From the NCBI GenBank assembly GCA_949752795.1, contig CATKHW010000427.1, forward strand, positions 806,001 to 870,000: a DNA stretch of 64,000 bases, given 5' to 3'. Numbering within the stretch: the stretch's first letter is position 1; each line of letters begins with the position of its first letter. The DNA is from Hyperoodon ampullatus. Taxonomy: Eukaryota; Chordata; Mammalia; Artiodactyla; Ziphiidae. The notes beneath the pieces are model-generated. The model saw nothing but the letters and a program-made list of their open reading frames with translations, was not told the DNA's origin and made no database searches. The translations under genes were made by a program, and so were the position numbers. Below, in pieces: positions 10,436 through 24,343 of this stretch.

Positions 10436-12173
10436 ACGTAAGTACCACAATTTTTTGAACCATTTTTATATTTCCTGGGATATTTACGGTGTACCAAAGT
10501 TGAGGTCCTTGTAAGCAGTGCAGCCCTAAATTTTGGGGTGGCTCTGTCTTATTGATTTTCAGTTTTCCCAAAGTATATTCCCTAGACTGGAAGTGCCATT
10601 GGCTCTGTAGTTCTGTTCTTTACTTGTTTTAGGGAACACAATGTACTCCTCCAGAGGGGCAGTTGGCAATTTACATACCACCCATCAGAATAACAAGGCT
10701 CCCTGTTCTCCAGGGCCTGTCTTGCCTTTCTGGTTTTTACACATTTTTGGATGTCCCCTTTGACCGGTGGGAAGTGATACCTCTTTGTAGTGCAGATTTG
10801 CATTGACCGCTTGCTTGCTTGGCCAAAAAGGGCGTATGCGTTTTCTCCTGAATATATTCAGGAGAAAACGCATACGCCCTTTTTGGCCAAGTGCATCATT
10901 GTCGAAGTTGTGCCCCTCTTCCTGTGCTTTAAAGGCGATTCCAACGTACCTCTTGAAATCTGTTTCCTGCTATTCTGCCTCGCTTTCAAGTCCGCCTCGT
11001 TGCCTTCCCTCAACAGATTTTTGGATGATAGTTGTCCTTTATTACTCGGCCAGTTTGTGAATTGCTGTGCCCCTGAGCTCCATTTTTCAACTCGTTCTTG
11101 GTGAGCTGACCGCAAGTCCAAAATTTTGGTTCATGACCTATACTGGTTCCCTGTGGGTGGCTGAGACTTTGGTTAATTATTCTTCCTGCTCGGAGATTAC
11201 AGTGATATGTGCCCGTCCAAATGCCTAACAGCTACTCTCTCATTGGTTCTCCCTCTTCCCTTTCATCCTCTGCCAAATTGGAGACCTGTGCGAACCAGGA
11301 GGTTAATGGGGCTGTCTCTCCAAGTTGGGACGTTGATAGTAAAGCAGATGTAAAGTCAAACCGGAGCACCAGGAGAGGGACTATTAGTTGAGTTTTAGAA
11401 ACCTTTCGTATTCACAGTGTGTCCGTTCTCTAGGTTTCCCATACATGTTATAACTGTAGTAATATTCCCTTCAACCTGGAGAGTTGGGACCCATGGAATG
11501 GGTGCCAGGCATTTGTGCTTTAAAGGGTCTGCATTTGCTCACCCAATCTCACCAATCCTCTCAGTCCCAAGTGTCCAGCCTTATGCCACATCCAGCTGTC
11601 GTTGTAGATAGGGTCATTCCAGGTTTCATCAGAGACCCTGAAGGAATTGTAAAGAATTTCCCAGTTTTTTTGTTTTGTTTTTGAAATTCCTTTTTATAGT
11701 GGGTTTGAGCTGATTCTCGCTGCCATGTTTATGCCAGTCTAGACACACTTGATTCCCTTACGGAGACATATCAGTACATAGGTTTTAAGATTCTTACTAG
11801 TCAGATATATTCCTCTGCGGGAAATATGGGGTTTTGGGTCCCTTTCACTGAGGAAGATGTAGGTCTTGTCTTTTCCATAGTTGGTTTTTGGAACGGTACC
11901 TGTGCTTATATCAAACTCTGGTTTTATGCATCACCCCACCTCTCCTTCCCCCTTAAGCAGGCATAAGAGTGTTTTCTCAATGTGAGACACTGTTCTCTTT
12001 CCTAACTCAGTTCAAGTGTAGCCATGTTTACAGGATCTTCATAAGTGATATCTTATGATAAGTTTCTTTTTCTCTGTGACTTATTTCACTTAGAATCATC
12101 GTACCTGAATCCACCCATTTTGCTGCTACTGGTCTTATGACATTGATATCATGGCTGAGGGATATTCCATCGT
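10436..12173. repeat. Satellite monomer 7 (1,738 bp)
   Basis: Perfect palindrome at 10818-10891. One-base deletion near 10,748 (CATTTTTGGATG). Its end has TTTTCTCAATG near 11,972, shared with monomers 3 and 8. Confidence 0.95.
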
Positions 12174-13912
12174 ACGTAAGTACCACAATTTTTTGAACCA
12201 TTTTTATATTTCCTGGGATATTTAACGTGTACCCAAGTTGAGGTCCTTGTAAGCAGTGCAGCCCTAAATTTTCGGGTGGCTCTGTCTTATTGATTTTCAG
12301 TTTTCCCAAGGTATATTCCCTAGACTGGAAGTGCCCTTGGCTCTGTAGCTCTTTTGTTTACTTGTTTTAGGGAACACAATGCACTCCTCCAGAGAGGCAG
12401 TTGGCAATTTACACCCTGCCCATCACCATAACAATGCTCCCTGTTCTCCAGGGCCTGTCTTGCCTTTCTGGTTTTTACACATTTTGTGGGTGTCCCTTTT
12501 GACCGGTGGGAAGTGATACTTCTTTGTAGTGCAGATTTGCATTGCCCACTTGCTTGCTTGGCCAAAAAGGGCGTATGCGTTTTCCCCTGAATATATTGAG
12601 GAGAAAACGCATACGCACTTTTTGGCCAAGTGCATCATTGTCGAAGTTGTGCCCCTCTTCCTGTGCTTTAAAGGCGATTCCAACGTACCTCTTGAAATCT
12701 GTTTCCTGCTATTTTGCCTCGCTTTCAAGTCCGCCTCGTTGCCTTCCCTCAACTGATTTTTGGATGATAGTTGTCCTTTATTACTCGGAAACATTGTGAA
12801 TTGCTGTGCCCTTGAGCTCCATTTTTCAACTCGTTTTTGGTGAGCTGACCGCAAGTCCAAAATTTTGGTTCAGGACCTATACTGGTTCCAGGTGAGTGGC
12901 TGAGACTTTGGTTAATTCTTCTTCCTGCCGGGAAATTACAGTGATATGTGCCCGTCCAAATGCCTAACAGCTACTCTCTCATTGGTTCTCCCTCTTCACT
13001 TTCATCCTCTGCCAAATTGGCAACCTGTGCGAACCAGGAGGTTAAAGGGGCTGTCTCTCCAAGTTGGGAGGTTGATAGTAAAGCAGATGGAATGTCAAAC
13101 CGGAGCACCAGGAGTGGGACTATTCGTTGAGTTTTAGAAACCTTTCGTATTCACAGTGTGTCCGTACTCTAGGTTTCCCATACATATTATAACTGTAGTA
13201 ATATTCCCTTCAACCTGGAGAGTTGGGACCCATGGAATGGTTGCCAGGCATTTGTGCTTTAAAGGGTCTGCATTTGCTCACCCAATCTCACCAATCCTCT
13301 CAGTCCCAAGTGTCCAGCCTTAAGCCACATCCAGCTGTCATTGTAGATAGGGTCATTCCAGGTTTCATCAGAGACCCTGAAGGAATTGTAAAGAATTTCC
13401 CAGTTTTTTTGTTTTGTTTTTGAAATTCCTTTTTATAGTGGGTTTGAGCTGATTCTCGCTGCCATGTTTATGCCAGTCTAGACACACTTGATTCCCTTAC
13501 GGAGACATATCAATACATAGGTTTTAAGATTCTTACTAGTCAGATATATTCCTCTGCGGGAAATATGGCGTTTTGAGTCCCTTACACTGAGGAAGGTGTA
13601 GGTCTTGTCTATTGCATAGTTGGTTTTTGGAACGGTACCTGTGCTTATATCAAACTCTGGTTTTATTCATCACCCCACCTCTCCTTCCCCCTTAAGCAGG
13701 CATAAGAGTGTTTTCTCAATGTGAGACAGTGTTCTCTTTCCTAACTCAGTTCAAGTGTAGCCATGTTTACAGGATCTTCATAAGTGATATCTTATGATAA
13801 GTTTCTTTTTCTGTGTGACTTATTTCACTTAGAATCATCGTACCTGAATCCACCCATTTTGCTGCTACTGGTCTTATGACATTGATTTCATGGCTGAGGG
13901 ATATTCCATCGT
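12174..13912. repeat. Satellite monomer 8 (1,739 bp)
   Basis: Palindrome at 12557-12630 with three mismatches. Its segment 13,667-13,729 carries the four variants that reappear at 60,598-60,660. Confidence 0.95.
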
Positions 13913-15652
13913 ACGTAAGTACCACAATTTTTTGAAGCATTTTTATATTTCCTGGGATATTTAAGGTGTACCCAAGTTGAGGTCCTTGTAAGCAGTGCAG
14001 CCCTAAATTTTGGGGTGGCTCTGTCTTATTGATTTTCAGTTTTCCCAAGGAATATTCCCTAGACTGGAAGTGCCCTTGGCTTTGTAGCTCTGTTCTTTAC
14101 TTGTTTTAGGGAACACAATATACTCCTCCAGAGAGGCAGTTGGCAATTTACATCCCGCCCATCAGCCTAACAAGGCTCCCTGTTCTCCAGGGCCTGTCTT
14201 GCCTTTCTGGTTTTTACACATTTTGTGGATGTCCCTTTTGACCGGTGGGAAGTGATACTTCTTTGTAGTGCTGATTTGCATTGCCCGCTTGCTTGCTTGG
14301 CCAAAAAGGGCATATGCGTTTTCTCCCTCATATATTCAGGAGAAAACGCATACGCCCTTTTTGGCCAAGTGCATCATTGTCGAAGTTGTGCCCCTCTTCC
14401 TGTGCTTTAAAGGCGATTCCAACGTACCTCTTGAAATCTGTTTCCTGCTATTCTGCCTCGCTTTCAAGTTCACCTCGTTGCCTTCCCTCAACAGCTTTTT
14501 GGAAGATAGTTGTCCTTTATTACTCGGCCGGTTTGTGAATTGCTGTGCCCCTGAGCTCCATTTTTCAACTCGTTTTTTGTGAAATGACCGCAAGTCCAAC
14601 ATTTTGGCTCAGGACATATGCTTGTTCCCGGTGGGGGGCTGAGACTTTGGTTAATTCTTCTTCCTGCCGGGAAGTTAGAGTGATATATGCCCGTCCAAAT
14701 GCCTAACAGCTACTCTCTCATTGGTTCTCCCTCCTCCATTTCATTCTCTGCCAAATTGGCAACCTGTTCGATCCAGGAGGTTAAAGGGGCTGTCTCTCCA
14801 AGTTGGGAGGTTGATAGTAAAGCAGATGGAAAGTCAAACCGGAACACCAGGAGAGGGACTATTCGTTGAGTTTTAGAAACCTTTCGTATTCACAGTGTGT
14901 CCATTCTCTAGGTTTCCCGTACATGTTATAGCTGTAGTAATATTCCCTTCAACCTGGAGAGTTGGGACCTATGGAATGGGTGCCAGGCATTTGTGCATTT
15001 AGGGGTCTGCATTTGCTCACCCAATCTCACCAATGCTCTCAGTCCCAAGTGTCCAGCCTTATGCCACATCCAGCTGTCGTTGTAGATAGGGTCATTCCAG
15101 GTTTCATCAGAGACCCTGACGGAATTGTAAAGAATTTCCCAGTTTTTTTTGTTTTGTTTTTGAAATACCTTTTTATAGTGGGTTTGAGCTGATTCTCGCT
15201 GCCATGTTTATGCCAGTCTAGACACACTTGATTCCCTTACGGAGGCATATCAATACATAGGTTTTAAGATTCTTACTAGTCAGATATATTCCTCTGCGGG
15301 AAATATGGCGTTTTGAGTCCCTTTCACTGAGGAAGGTGTAGGTCTTGTCTATTCCATAGTTGGTTTTTGGAACGGTACCTGTGCTTATATCAAACTCTGG
15401 TTTTATGCATCACACCACCTCTCCTTCCCCCTTAAGCAGCCATAAGAGTGTTTTCTAAATGTGAGACACTGTTCTCTTTCCTAACTCAGTTCAAGTGTAG
15501 CCATGTTTACAGGATCTTCATAAGTGATATCTTATGATAAGACTCTTTTTCGGTGTGACTTATTTCACTTAGAATCATCGTACCTGAATCCACCCATTTT
15601 GCTGCTACTGGTCTTATGACATTGATTTCATGGCTGAGGGATATTCCATCGT
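13913..15652. repeat. Satellite monomer 9 (1,740 bp)
   Basis: Palindrome at 14296-14369 with three mismatches, including CCCTCA next to the centre. The A-tail complement has eight T near 15,141. Confidence 0.95.
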
Positions 15653-17389
15653 ACGTAAGTACCACAATTTTTTGAACCATTTTTATATTTCCTGGGATAT
15701 TTAAGGTGTACCCAAGTTGAGGTCCTTGTAAGCAGTGCAGCCCTAAATTTTGGGGTGGCCCTGTCTTATTGATTTTCAGTTATCCCAAGGTATATTCCCT
15801 AGACTGGAAGTGCCCTTGGCTCTGTAGCTCTGTTGTTTACTTGTTTTAGGGAACACAATGCACTCCTCCAGAGAGGCAGTTGGAAATTTACATCCCGCCC
15901 ATCAGCATAAAAAGGCTCCCTGTTCTCCAGGGCCTGTCCTGCCTTTCTGGTTTTTACACATTTTGTGGATGTCCCATTTGACCGGTGGGAAGTGATACTT
16001 CTTTGTAGTGCAGATTTGCATTGCCCACTTGCTTTCTTGGCTAAAAAGGGCGTATGCGTTTTCTCCTGAATATATTCAGGAGAAAACGCATACGCCCTTT
16101 TTGGCCAAGTGCATCATTGTCGAAGTTGTGCCCCTCTTCCTGTGCTTTAAAGGCGATTCCAACGTACCTCTTGAAATCTGTTTCCTGCTATTCTGCCTCG
16201 CTTTCAAGTCCGCCTCGTTGCCTTCCCTCAACAGATTTTTGGACGATAGTTGTCCTTTATTACTCGGCCAGTTTGTGAATTGCTGTGCCCCTGAGCTCCA
16301 TTTTTCAACTCGTTTTTGGTGAGCTGACCGCTAGTCCAAAATTTTGCTTCAGGTCCTATGCTGTTTCCCGGTGGGTGGCTGAGACTTTGGTTAATTCTAC
16401 TTCATGCCGGGAAATTACAGTGATATGTGCCCGTCCAAATGCCTAACAGCTACTCTCTCATTGGTTCTCCCTCCACCCTTACATCCTCTGCCAAATTGGC
16501 AAACTGTTCTATCCAGGAGGTTAAAGGGGCTGTCTCTCCAAGTTGGGAGGTTGATAGTAAAGCAGATGGAAAGTCAAACCGGAGCACCAGGAGAGGGACT
16601 ATTCGTTGAGTTTTAGAAACCTTTCGTATTCACTGTGTGTCCGTTCTCTAGGTTTCCCGGACATGTTATAGCTATAGTAATATTCCCTTCAACCAGGAGA
16701 GTTGGGACCCATGGAATGGGTGCCAGGCATTATTGCTTTAAAGGGTCTGCATTTGCTCACCCAATCTCACCGGTCCTCTCAGTCCCAAGTGTCCAGCCTT
16801 ATGCCACATCCAGCTGTCGTTTTAGATAGGGTCATTCCAGGTTTCATCAGAGACCCTGAAGGAATTGTAAAGAATTTCCCAGTTTTTTTGTTTTGTTTTT
16901 GAAATTCCTTTTTATAGTGGGTTTGAGCTGATTCTCGCTGCCATGTTTATGCGTCTAGACACACTTGATTCCCTTACGGAGACATATCAATACATAGGTT
17001 TTAAGATTCTTACTAGTCAGATATATTCCTCTGTGGGAAATATGGGGTTTTGAGTCCCTTTCACTGAGGAAGGTGTAGGTCTTGTCTATTCCATAGTTGG
17101 TTTTTGGAACGGTACCCGTGCTTATATCAAACTCTGGTTTTATGCATCACCCCACCTCTCCTTCCTCCTTAAGCAGGCATAAGAGTGTTTTCTAAATGTG
17201 AGACACTGTTCTCTTTCCTAACTCAGTTCAAGTGTAGCCATGTTTACAAGATCTTCATAAGTGATATCTTATGATAAGTTTCTTTTTCTGTGTGACTTTA
17301 TTCACTTAGAATCATCGTACCTGAATCCACCCATTTTGCTGCTACTGGTCTTATGACATTGATTTCATGGCTGAGGGATATTCCATCGT
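15653..17389. repeat. Satellite monomer 10 (1,737 bp)
   Basis: Palindrome at 16036-16109 with one mismatch. Shares TATGCGTCTAG, GGTACCCGTGC and GACTTTATTCAC with monomer 2 (16,949-17,310). Confidence 0.95.
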
Positions 17390-19127
17390 ACGTAAGTACT
17401 ACAATTTTTTGAACCATTTTTATATTTCCTGGGATATTTAAGGTGTACCCAAGTTGAGGTCCTTGTAAGCAGTGCAGCCCTAAATTTGGGGTGGCTCTGT
17501 CTTATTGATTTTCAGTTTTCCCAAGGTATATTCCCTAGACTGTAAGTGCCCTTGCCTCTGTAGCTCTGTTGTTTACTTGTTTTAGGGAACACAATGCACT
17601 CATCCAGAGAGGCAGTTGGCAATTTACATCCCGCCCATCAGCATAACAAGGCTCCCTGTTCTCCAGGGCCAGTCTTGCCTTTCTGGTTTTTACACATTTT
17701 GTGGATGTCCCTTTTGACCGGTGGTAAGTGATACTTCTTTGTAGTGCAGATTTGCATTGCCCTCTTGCTTGCTTGGCCAAAAAGGGCGTATGCGTTTTCT
17801 CCTGAATATATTCAGGAGAAAACACATACGCCCTTTTTGGCCAAGTGCATCATTGTCGAAGTTGTGCCCCTCTTCCTGTGCTTTAAAGGCGATTCCAACG
17901 TACCTCTTGAAATCTGTTTCCTGCTATTCTGCCTCGCTTTCAAGTCCGCCTCGTTGCCTTCCCTCAACAGATTTTTGGACGATAGTTGTCCATAATCACT
18001 CGGCCAGTTTCTGAATTGCTGTGCCCCTGATCTCCATTTTTCAACTCGTTTTTCGTGAGCTGACCGCAAGTCCAAAATTTTGGTTCAGGACCTATGCTGG
18101 TTCCCGGTGGGTGGCTGAGACTTTGGTTAATTCTACTTCCTGCCGGGAAGTTAGAGTGATATGTGCCCGTCCAAATGCCTAACAGCTACTCTCTCATAGG
18201 TTCTCCCTCTTCCCTTTCATCCTCTGCCAAATTGGCAACCTGTGCGAACCAGGAGGTTAAATGGGCTGTCTCTCCAAGTTGGGAGGTTGATAGTAAAGCA
18301 GATGGAAAGTCAAACCGGAGCACCAAGAGAGGGACTATTCGTTGAGTTTTAGAAACCTTTCATATTCACAGTGTGTCCGTTCTCTAGGGTTCCCGTACAT
18401 GTTATAACTGTAGTAATATTCCCTTCAACCTGGAGAGTTGCAACCCATGGAATGGGTGCCATGCATTATTGCTTTAAAGGGTCTGCATTTGCTCACCCAA
18501 TCTCACCAATCGTCTCAGTCCCAAGTGTCCCTCCTTATGCCATATCCAGCTGTCGTTGTAGATAGGGTCATTCCAGGTTTCCTCAGAGACCCTGAAGGAA
18601 TTGTAAAGAATTTCCCAGTTTTTTTGTTTTGTTTTTGAAATTCCTTTTTATAGTGGGTTTGAGCTGATTCTCGCTGCCATGTTTATGCCAGTCTAGACAC
18701 ACTTGATTTCCTTATGGAGACATATCAATACATAGGTTTTAAGATTCTTACTAGTCAGATATATTCCTCTGCGGGAAATATGGGGTTTTGAGTCCCTTTC
18801 ACTGAGGAAGGTGTAGGTCTTGTCTATTCCATAGTTGGTTTTTGGAACGGTACCTGTGCTTATATCAAACTCTGGTTTTATGCATCACCCCACCTCTCCT
18901 TCCCCCTTAAGCAGGCATAAGAGTGTTTTCTAAATGTGAGACACTGTTCTCTTTCCTAACTCATTTCAAGTGTAGCCATATTTACAGGATCTTCATAAGT
19001 GATATCTTATGATAAGTTTCTTTTTCTGTGTGACTTATTTCACTTAGAATAATCGTACCTGAATCCACCCATTTTGCTGCTACTCGTCTTATGACATTGA
19101 TTTCATGGCTTAGGGATATTCCATCGT
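17390..19127. repeat. Satellite monomer 11 (1,738 bp)
   Basis: Palindrome at 17772-17845 with one CpG-type mismatch (AACACATACG). TCCATAATCACTCGG near 17,989 is private. Confidence 0.95.
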
Positions 19128-20866
19128 ACGTAAGTACCACAATTTTTTGAACCATTTTTATATTTCCTGGGATATTTAAGGTGTACCCAAGTTGAGGTCC
19201 TTGTAAGCAGTGCAGCCCTATATTATGGGGTGGCTCTCTCTTATTGATTTTCAGTTTTCCCAAGGTATTTTCCCTAGACTGGAAGTGCCCTTGGCTCTGT
19301 AGCTCTGTTCTTTACTTGTTTTAGGGAACACAATGCACTCCTCCAGAGAGGCAGTTGGCAATTTACATCCCGCCCATCAGCATAACAAGGCTCCCTGTTC
19401 TCCAGGGCCTGTCCTGCCTTTCTGGCTTTTACACATTTTGTGGATGTCCCTTTTTACCGGTGGGAAGTGATACTTCTTTGTAGTGCAGATTTGCATTGCC
19501 CGCTTGCTTGCTTGGCCAAAAAGGGCGTATGCGTTTTCTCCTGAATATATTCAGTAGAAAATGCAAACGCCCTTTTTGGCCAAGTGCATCATTTTCGACG
19601 TTGTGCCCCTCTTCCTGTGCTTTAAAGGCGATTCCAATGTACCTCTTGAAATCTGTTTCCTGCTATTCTGCCTCGCTTTCAAGTCCGCCTCATTGCCTTC
19701 CCTCAACAGATTTATGGACGATAGTTGTCCTTTATTTCTCGGCCAGTTTGTGAAAAGCTGTGCCCCTGAGCTCCATTTTTCAACTCGTTTTTTGTGAGCT
19801 GACTGCAAGTCCAACATTTTGGTTCAGGACCTATGCTGGTTGCCGGTGGGGGGCTGAGACTTTGGTTAATTCTTCTTCCTGCCGGGAAGTTAGAGTGATA
19901 TGTGCCCGTCCAAATGCCTAACAGCTACTCTCTCATTGGTTCTCCCTCTTCCCTTTCATCCTCTGCCCAATTGGAAACCTGTGCGTACCAGGAGGTTAAA
20001 GGGGCTGTCTCTCCAATTTGGGAGGTTGATTGTAAAGCAGATGGAAAGTCAAACCGGAGCACCAGGAGAGGGACTATTCGTTGAGTTTTAGAAACCTTTC
20101 GTATTCACAGTGTGTCCGTCCTCTAGGTTTCCCGTACATGTTATAGCTGTGGTAATATTCCCTTCAACCTGGAGAGTTGGAACCCATGGAATGGGTGCCA
20201 GGCATTTGTGCTTTAAAGGGTCTGCATTTGCTCACCCAATCTCACCAATCCTCTCAGTCCCAAGTGTCCCTCCTTATGCCACATCCAGCTGTCGTTGTAG
20301 ATAGGGTCATTGCAGGTTTCATCAGAGAACCTGAAGGAATTGTAAAGAATTTCCCAGTTTTTTTGTTTTGTTTTTGAAATTCCTTTTTATAGTGGGTTTG
20401 AGTTGATTCTCGCTTCCATGTTTATGCCAGTCTAGACACACTTGTTTCCCTTACAGAGACATATCAATACATAAGTTTTAAGATTCTTACTAGTCAGATA
20501 TATTCCTCTGTGGGAAATATGGGGTTTTGAGTCCCTTTCACTGAGGACGTTGTAGGTCTTGTCTATTCCATAGTTGGTTTTTGGAACGGTACCTGTGCTT
20601 ATATCAAACTCTGGTTTTATGCATCACCCCACCTCTTCTTCCCCCTTAAGCAGGCATAAGAGTGTTTTCTAAATGTGAGACACTGTTCTCTTTCCTAACT
20701 CAGTTCAAGTGTAGCCATGTTTACAGGATCTTCATAAGAGATATCTTATGATAAGTTTCTTTTTCTGTGTGACTTATTTCACTTAGAATCATCGTACCTG
20801 AATCCACCCATTTTGCTGCTACTGGTCTTATGACATTGATTTCATGGCTGAGGGATATTCCATCGT
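19128..20866. repeat. Satellite monomer 12 (1,739 bp)
   Basis: Palindrome at 19511-19584 with three right-arm mismatches (AGTAGAAAATGCAAACG). GTGAAAAGCTG near 19,750 is private. Confidence 0.95.
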
Positions 20867-22604
20867 ACGTAAGTACCACAATTTTTTGAAGCATTTTTAT
20901 ATTTCCTGGGATATTTAAGGTGTACCCAAGTTGAGGTCCTTGTAAGCAGTGCAGCCCTAAATTTTGGGGTGGCTCTGTCTTATTGATTTTCAGTTTTCCC
21001 AAGGTATATTCCCTAGACTGGAAGTGCCCTTGGCTCTGTAGCTCTGTTCTTTACTTGTTTTAGGGAACACAATGTACTCCTCCAGAGAGGCAGTTGGCAA
21101 TTTACATCCCACCCATCAGCATAACAAGGCTCCCTGTTCTCCAGGGCCTGTCTTGCCTTTCTGGTTTTTACACATTTTGTGGATGTCCCTTTTGACCGGT
21201 GGGAAGTGATACTTCTTTGCAGTGCAGATTTGCATTGCCCGCTTGCTTGCTTGGCCAAAAAGGGCGTATGCGTTTTCTCCTGAATATATTCAGGAGAAAA
21301 CGCATACGCCCTTTTTGGCCAAGTGCATCATTGTCGAAGTTGTGCCCCTCTTCCTGTGCTTTAAAGGTGATTCCAACGTACCTCTTGAAATCTGTTTCCT
21401 GCTATTCTGCCTCGCTTTCAAGTCCGGCTCGTTGCCTTCCCTCAACAGATTTTTGGATGATAGTTGTCCTTTATTACTCGGGCAGCTTGTGAATTGCTGT
21501 GCCCCTGAGCTCCATTTTTCAACTCGTTTTTGGTGAGCTGACCGCAAGTCCAAAATTTTGCTTCAGGACCTATGCTGGTTCCCGGTGGGTGGCTGAGACT
21601 TTGGTTAATTCTTCTTCCTGGCTGGAAATTACAGTGATATGTGCCCGTCCGAATGCCTAACAGCTACTGTGTCATTGGTTCTCCCTACTCCCTTTCATCC
21701 TCTGCCAAATTGGCATCCTGTTCGAACCAGGAGGTTAAAGGGGCTGTCTCTTCAAGTTGGGAGGTTGATAGTAAAGCAGATGGAAAGTCAAACCGGAGCA
21801 CCAGGAGAGGGACTATTCGTTGAGTTTTAGAAACCTTTCGTATTCACAGTGTGTCCGTTCTCTAGGATTCCTGTACATGTTATAGCTGTAGTAATATTCC
21901 CTTCAACCTGGAGAGTTGGGACCCATGGAATGGGTGCCAGGCATTTGTGCTTTAAAGGTCTGCATTTGCTCACACAATCTCACCAATCCTACCAGTCCCA
22001 AGTGTCCAGCCTTATGCCATATCCAGCTGTCGTTGTAGATAGGGTCATTCCAGGTTTCATCAGAGACCCTGAAGGAATTGTAAAGAATTTCCCAGTTTTT
22101 TTGTTTTGTTTTTGAAATTCCTTTTTATAGTGGGTTTGAGCTGATTCTCGCTGCCATGTTTATGCCAGTCTAGAAACACTTGTTTCCCTTACGGAGACAT
22201 ATCAATACATAGGTTTTAATATTATTAATAGTCAGATATATTCCTCTGCGGGAAATATGGTGTTTTGAGTCCCTTTCACTGAGGAAGGTGTAGGTCTTGT
22301 CTATTCCATAGTTGGTTTTTGGAACGGTACCTGTGCTTATATCAAACTCTGGTTTTATGCATCACCCCACCTCTCCTTCCCCCTTAAGCAGGCATAAGAG
22401 TGTTTTCTAAATGTGAGACAGTGTTCTCTTTCCTAACTCAGTTCAAGTGTAGCCATGTTTACAGGATCTTCATAAGTGATATCTTATGATAAGTTTCTAT
22501 TTCTGTGTGACTTATTTCACTTAGAATCATCGTACCTGAATCCACTCATTTTGCTGCTACTGGTCTTATGATATTGATTTCATGGCTGAGGGATATTCCA
22601 TCGT
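20867..22604. repeat. Satellite monomer 13 (1,738 bp)
   Basis: Perfect palindrome at 21250-21323. A small deletion at AAAGGTCTGC near 21,956 fuses two frames that are separate elsewhere. Confidence 0.95.
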
Positions 22605-24343
22605 ACGTAAGTACCACAATTTTTTGAACCATTTTTATATTTCCTGGGATACTTAAGGTGTATCCAAGTTGAGGTCCTTGTAAGCAGTGCAGCCCTAAAT
22701 TTTGGGGTGGCTCTGTCTTATTGATTTTCAGTTTTCCCAAGGTATATTCCCTAGACTGGAAGTGCCCTTAGCTCTGTAGTTCTGTTCTTTACTTGATTTA
22801 GGGAACACAATGCACTCCTCCAGAGAGGCAGTTGATAATTTACATCCCGCCCATCAGCATAACAAGGCTCCCTGTTCTCCAGGGCCTGTCTTGCCTTTCT
22901 GGTTTTTACACATTTTGTGGATGTCCCTTTTGACCGGTGGGAAGTGACACTTCTTTGTAGTGCAGATTTGCATTGCCCGCTTGCTTGCTTGGCCAAAAAG
23001 GGCGTATGCGTTTTCTTCTGAATATATTCAGGAGAAAACGCATACGCCCTTTTTGGCCAAGTGCATCATTGTCGAAGTTGTGCCCCTCTTCCTGTGCTTT
23101 AAAGGCGATTCCAACGTATCTCTTGAAATCTGTTTCCTGCTATTCTGCCTCGCTTTCAAGTCCACCTCGTTCCCTTTCCTCAACAGATTTTTGGATGATA
23201 GTTGTCCTTTATTACTCGGCCAGTTTGTGAATTGCTGTGCCCCTGAGCTCCATTTTTCAACTCGTTTTTGGTGAGCTGACCGCAAGTCCAAAATTTTGGT
23301 TCAGGACCTATGCTGGTTCCCGGTGGGTGGCTGAGTCTTTGGTTAATTCTTCTTCCTGCCGGGAAGTAAGAGTGATGTGTGCCGGTCCAAATGCCTAACA
23401 GCTACTCTCTCATTGGTTCTCCCTCTTCCCTTTCATCCTCTGCCGAATTTACAACCTGTGCGAACTAGGAGGTCAAAGGGTCTGTCTCTCCAAGTTGGGA
23501 GGTTGATAGCAAAGCAGATTGAAAGTCAAACCAGAGCACCAGGAGAGGGACTATTCGTTGAGTTTTAGAAACCTTTCGTATTCACAGTGTGTCCGTTCTC
23601 TCGGATTCCCGTACATGTTATAACTGTAGTAATATTCCCTTCAACCTGGAGAGTTGGGACCCATGGAATGGGTGTCACACATTATTGCTTTAAAGGGTCT
23701 GCATTTGCTCACCCAATCTCACCAATCCTCTCAGTCCCAAGTGTCCAGCCTTATGCCACATCCAGCTGTCATTGTAGATAGGGTGATTCCAGGTTTCATC
23801 AGAGACCCTGAAGGAATTGTAAAGAATTTCCCAGTTTTTTTGGTTTGTTTTTGAAATTCCTTTTTATAGTGGGTTTGAGCTGATTCTCACTGCCATGTTT
23901 ATGCCAGTCTAGACACACTTGATTCCCTTACGGAGACATATCAATACATAGGTTTTAAGATTCTTACTAGTCAGATATATTCCTCTGCCGGAAATATGGG
24001 GTTTTGAGTCCCTTTCACTGAGGAAGGTGTAGGTCCTGTCTATTCCATAGTTGGTTTTTGCAACGGTACCTGTGCTTATATCAAACTCTGGTTTTATGCA
24101 TCACCCCACCTCTCCTTCCCCCTTAAGCAGGCATAAGAGTGTTTTCTAAATGTGAGACACTGTTCTCTTTCCTAACTCAGTTCAAGTGTAGCCATGTTTA
24201 CAGGATCTTCATAAGTGATATCTTATGATAAGTTTCTTTTTCTCTGTGACTTATTTCACTTAGAATCATCGTACCTGAATCTACCCATTTTGCTGCTACT
24301 GGTCTTATGACATTGATTTCATGGCTGAGGGATATTCCATCGT
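22605..24343. repeat. Satellite monomer 14 (1,739 bp)
   Basis: Palindrome at 22988-23061 with one mismatch. GATACTTAAGGTGTATCC near 22,649 is otherwise a right-domain signature, so this monomer is near the right-domain founder lineage or was converted. Confidence 0.95.
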
